Source: Gracilibacillus alcaliphilus
GTDB lineage: Bacteria; Bacillota; Bacilli; Bacillales; Amphibacillaceae
Direction: 5' to 3'
Assembly (NCBI RefSeq): GCF_016909015.1
Contig: NZ_JAFBFA010000012.1
Location: 1 to 64,000 of the forward strand
DNA: 64,000 nt
Shown here in pieces: positions 60,970 to 64,000 of this stretch. Under the pieces are notes generated by a model. The model saw nothing but the letters and a program-made list of their open reading frames with translations, was not told where the DNA came from and did no database searches. Each line of letters begins with the position of its first letter. Position 1 is the stretch's first letter. The translations under genes were made by a program, and so were the position numbers.

Positions 60970-62723
60970 TGAGTAAAATTCTATTAAAAAATATTATTTT
61001 GTTTTTATTTCCGGTTTTAATTCCTGTATTTATCCTTGGGTCATTTGCTATTTTTATTACAGACAAATATATGAAAGAATCGATCACTTCCAATAACCTG
61101 AATGTGCTTCAACAATTAGAACAACAAACGAGTTTAGTATTAAATGAAATGCACTTGCTTCATTTAGATTATAATTGGAATCCAGAAATTATTTTGTCCC
61201 TGCAGAATATGCTAGATTCCGAATTTTTAACTTTTCGTCAACGGAGTAATTTACAATATGGGGAAGGTACATTAAGACGAAAGGAAATCGCAACACCTTA
61301 TATTGATTCGATCTATGTCTTTTATGCCAACAAGAATAATAATGTACTTACTTCCAATCTAGGTGTTACTTCACTTGACTCAATGTATGATGACGACTGG
61401 TTGGACGAGTTTAACAGTCAATCTACGAAACAGGATTTATGGATCAAGACGCGGAATCTGCAAAAATATTCTTTTGTCGAACCAGAACCTGTCATTACGG
61501 TGTATCAAAATATTTTCAAGACAAATTCCAAAACAGCAGAAGGTCTGATTGTTTTAAATATTAATCAAAGTTATTTCGAGAATCTTATCAATGAATTGTA
61601 TCATTATTATGATCAGCGAATTTTTGTGCTGGATGAGAATAATCAATTGCTTTATCAAAATGATTCTAATCAAAAATTCGCACCCTCTGAGCTGCCGTTA
61701 GCCAAGACAGATGAAACCTACTCTTTTCGACATAATGGAGAAACATATATTATCAACCAAATTTTCTCAAATGATTATAATTTACGCTATGTGTCAATAA
61801 CAGAAGATAATGTGATCTTCGGGATTCCTAATCAATTAAGGCTATCAACGTTTCTATTAGTGCTGTTGTCACTAATACTGGGGACAGCAACGATCTATTA
61901 TTTATCGCAGAAAAATGCTAAACATGTCTCTCAAATTATGGCTACACTTAATACCAGTAACTCAGAATCACTCACAAAGAAATTATCCTTTAAAGATAAT
62001 GAATACCAGGTGATTGTACAACAAATTTTAGAAAATTATGTAAAACAAAGCAATTTGGAACGAGAACTGAAGGACAAGCAATATCAGCTGCAGTCAGCGG
62101 AACTGCTTGCCTTACAAAATCAGGTCAACCCGCATTTTTTATCCAATACCTTAACAATTATTTATTGGCGCGCCATGTCTCTGACGGGACAGCCAAATAA
62201 AGTAACCAAGATGTTAGAAACATTAACCGATATTCTGAATTTCTCACTGCGTATTAAACAATCAACGGTCACATTAAGAGAAGAAATTCATCATACAAAA
62301 AATTACTTGGAGATTATCAAAATTCGCTCAGACGATCCATTTACCATTGACTGGGATTACGATGAAGAACTGCTGGAAAAACAAGTATTAAAATTTATGC
62401 TCCAGCCTATTATTGAAAATAGTCTAACTCATGGGATGGATCATTATAGTAACCAAGGGCTATCGATTAAAATCAAAATAAAGGCCAAAAACGATCAAAT
62501 CCATGTAACCATTACCGATAATGGCAAAGGCATGTCCAAAGAAAAGCTTCGGTACTTACAATGGAAGGCACAAGCAGAGGATTTATCAACGGAACATATC
62601 GGTGTAGCCAATACTCATAAACGACTGCGGCTAATCTTTAACAATCAATACCGCTTTATCATTCGGAGCAAAAAAGGATGGGGAACTTCTATTACGATTG
62701 TTCATCCGTTAGAGGATATATAG
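60966..62723 (+). CDS. YesM-type sensor histidine kinase
   Basis: A 585-residue membrane kinase of usual length. One extracytoplasmic sensor (about residues 32-292) lies between two membrane segments (about 9-31 and 293-313). The His_kinase domain shows LQNQVNPHFLSNTLTIIYW, with S in place of the more common Y after HFL. HATPase_c has FMLQPIIENSLTHG and ITDNGKGMSKEKL. It is transcribed with the preceding regulator and probably controls the divergent importer operon. Either of two adjacent ATGs (60966, 60969) may start it. Confidence 0.92.
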   Translation: MMSKILLKNIILFLFPVLIPVFILGSFAIFITDKYMKESITSNNLNVLQQLEQQTSLVLNEMHLLHLDYNWNPEIILSLQNMLDSEFLTFRQRSNLQYGEGTLRRKEIATPYIDSIYVFYANKNNNVLTSNLGVTSLDSMYDDDWLDEFNSQSTKQDLWIKTRNLQKYSFVEPEPVITVYQNIFKTNSKTAEGLIVLNINQSYFENLINELYHYYDQRIFVLDENNQLLYQNDSNQKFAPSELPLAKTDETYSFRHNGETYIINQIFSNDYNLRYVSITEDNVIFGIPNQLRLSTFLLVLLSLILGTATIYYLSQKNAKHVSQIMATLNTSNSESLTKKLSFKDNEYQVIVQQILENYVKQSNLERELKDKQYQLQSAELLALQNQVNPHFLSNTLTIIYWRAMSLTGQPNKVTKMLETLTDILNFSLRIKQSTVTLREEIHHTKNYLEIIKIRSDDPFTIDWDYDEELLEKQVLKFMLQPIIENSLTHGMDHYSNQGLSIKIKIKAKNDQIHVTITDNGKGMSKEKLRYLQWKAQAEDLSTEHIGVANTHKRLRLIFNNQYRFIIRSKKGWGTSITIVHPLEDI

Positions 62724-62741
62724 CAAATGTTTAACGATGTT

Positions 62742-62763
62742 GAGGCAAGCTAGGGCTTGCCTC
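62742..62763. repeat. GC-rich hairpin after the kinase gene
   Basis: GAGGCAAGC and GCTTGCCTC are perfect 9-bp arms with a TAGG loop. The sequence after it (TGTATAAT) has no real T run, so its function as terminator is doubtful. Confidence 0.45.
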
Positions 62764-62907
62764 TGTATAATAACTATCTTATTTTAATAGTAGAATAAAA
62801 ATTTTTTTATGTTCATCTATATTCCAAGCTTGTCATATCTATTTTCAAAATTGGATTGTTGATATGTAAAAGTAACAAGGCATTTTATCGCTGTAACATT
62901 ACATATT

Positions 62908-63726
62908 CTATTTCACACTCCCACTAGTCAAACCTTGAAGGAAATATCTTTGAATAAATAAAAATACAATAATTAAAGGAAGACTGCCTAAGATAGATAA
63001 AGCCATTAATTGGTTCCATTCCGTAGTAAATTCTCCCATTAACATTCCAATGCCAACAGTCAAAGGTCTAGCATTATTATTTTGAGTTAGCACAATTGCG
63101 AATAGGTATTCGTTCCATGCAAGTATAAATGTATAGATAGCCATAGCTATTAATCCCGGCAAACTAGGAGGCAAAATCACACTAAAGAAAGTTCTATATA
63201 AACCACAACCATCTATCTTAGCAGCATCGTCTAATTCTCTCGGAATGCTATTCATGAAGTCTCTCATCATAAGAATAGCAAATGGCAACGCAAAAGAAGT
63301 GTAAGCAATGATTAAGGCAATATATGAATTATACAAACCTAAGCTTGAAATTACTAAGAAGTAAGGTATAGCTAATAACACCATTGGAAACATTTGAGTC
63401 AGCAAAGTATAAATCACTAAGTACTTTTTTCCTTTATATGAGAACCTGGATAAACCAAAGCCAGCAAGTGCTGCAAATAATACACATATACAAGTTACCG
63501 ATAATGCAATGATGTAACTATTTATAAAAAGCTGAAACATATCAGAGTTATTAAAAATTTGAATATACGCCTGTATATTAGGCTCATCAGGTATAATTTG
63601 CAATGGTAACCTGAATACATCTACATTGTCCCTGATTGAAATTAAAAACATCCAAATAATCGGTGACAAGATTAATAATGTACCTAAAGTTAAACATACA
63701 TATATCGAGAGAGGCTTTAGCTTCAT
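62908..63726 (-). CDS. sugar ABC transporter permease, MalG/CUT1 type (second importer)
   Basis: A 272-residue permease with six hydrophobic segments. EAA loop DDAAKIDGCGLYRTFFSVILPPSLP near residues 172-196; the end QRYFLQGLTSGSVK is typical of the family. ATWNEYLFA-type wording (here AWNEYLFAIVLTQNN) lies near residue 206. Its ATG is one base after the stop of another permease gene, with AAGGAGGGAAG as ribosome binding site. It belongs to a further importer that continues beyond the window. Confidence 0.9.
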   Translation of the reverse strand: MKLKPLSIYVCLTLGTLLILSPIIWMFLISIRDNVDVFRLPLQIIPDEPNIQAYIQIFNNSDMFQLFINSYIIALSVTCICVLFAALAGFGLSRFSYKGKKYLVIYTLLTQMFPMVLLAIPYFLVISSLGLYNSYIALIIAYTSFALPFAILMMRDFMNSIPRELDDAAKIDGCGLYRTFFSVILPPSLPGLIAMAIYTFILAWNEYLFAIVLTQNNNARPLTVGIGMLMGEFTTEWNQLMALSILGSLPLIIVFLFIQRYFLQGLTSGSVK

Positions 63727-63727
63727 A

Positions 63728-64000
63728 TTAATCTTCCCTCCTTATTATTGCTCGCACATAGAAAACAGCAAATATCAGCATAAAAATTAACATATAAATT
63801 GAAATTGCTGAAGCGAAACCGAAGTCTAAATTTTGAAAAGCTTTAAAATATACATAAGTTGAAAGTATCTCTGTAGAATTTACTGGACCTCCACCTGTCA
63901 TAATATAAATTAAATCGAATGTACGGAAAGTCCAAATTAATTCTAAGGTAGTTACGGTTAGTAAAATACCCTTAATCTGTGGTAATGAGATGAGAAAGAA
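63728..64000 (-). CDS. sugar ABC transporter permease, MalF type (partial, runs off the right edge)
   Basis: The last 90 codons of a minus-strand permease. TLELIWTFRTFDLIYIMTGGGPVNSTEIL (seen in two parts around the membrane boundary) is the typical C-terminal MalF-branch sequence after the EAA loop, followed by YVYFKAFQNLDFGFASAISIYM and a final hydrophobic segment ending RAIIRRED. It is directly upstream of the MalG-type gene. The start lies outside the window. Confidence 0.88.
   Translation of the reverse strand, partial: FFLISLPQIKGILLTVTTLELIWTFRTFDLIYIMTGGGPVNSTEILSTYVYFKAFQNLDFGFASAISIYMLIFMLIFAVFYVRAIIRRED

Overview
The window looks like chromosomal DNA of a low-GC, spore-forming member of the Bacillaceae, probably a halotolerant relative of Gracilibacillus, Amphibacillus, Virgibacillus or Oceanobacillus. 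The grounds are the AT-rich base composition, strong AAGGAGG ribosome binding sites, B. subtilis-type gene families (SigX-like sigma factor, YdjGHI, YesL/YesM/YesN, YheC/YheD, YtoQ, CydS) and an LPDTA-type sortase signal. This placement is inference. No rRNA, tRNA, CRISPR array, prophage or transposase gene was seen.

Layout. 1-8.4 kb: an ECF sigma factor and its membrane anti-sigma partner, an SH3b/amidase autolysin, a YdcF-like protein, a nucleoside-deoxyribosyltransferase-like protein, an MFS drug exporter divergent from a TetR regulator, and a decayed ABC exporter. 8.4-28.6 kb: a large sialic acid region. It holds an RpiR regulator, nanE plus a PTS EIICB, then (after htpX and ytoQ) a long minus-strand series running from nanA through a YesN/YesM-type two-component system, an LplABC-type ABC importer and a sialidase without signal peptide to a YesL protein. 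Two GntR/FCD regulators, a ROK kinase (NanK) and a RarD-like permease lie divergently. Together NanA, NanK and NanE would convert Neu5Ac to GlcNAc-6-P; nagA and nagB are not in the window. 29-32.7 kb: a membrane-stress operon of coiled-coil, double zinc-ribbon, TPM and SPFH proteins behind a textbook SigW-type promoter. 33-36.6 kb: an orphan rhamnose mutarotase with a cre site, and two divergent zinc-ribbon membrane proteins. 36.8-44.6 kb: cytochrome bd oxidase cydA-cydB plus a 29-residue CydS-like subunit, a YheC/D ATP-grasp protein, and the cydDC exporter genes.

45.6-52 kb holds the most striking locus. A 977-residue surface protein carries 220 uninterrupted Ser-Asp dipeptides and an LPDTA sorting signal. 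It is followed by an unfamiliar protein resembling an alpha/alpha-toroid enzyme and by a GT4 glycosyltransferase of the SdgA/SdgB/GtfA type. The arrangement suggests a self-contained SD-repeat glycoprotein system outside the staphylococci. 52-55.6 kb encodes a GntR regulator and a FecCD/BtuCDF-type importer. 56-64 kb encodes a CUT1 sugar ABC importer with a YesL protein, a divergent YesN/YesM pair, and the start of another sugar ABC importer cut by the window edge.

Two families of non-coding repeats are scattered between genes. One is a MITE-like element of about 205-367 bp with terminal inverted repeats (five copies). The other is an approximately 80-bp hairpin element (four copies). One MITE lies inside the stress operon and another abuts the two-component gene promoter region. 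Start codons were moved from the longest open frame where a ribosome binding site decided it; each such case is stated.
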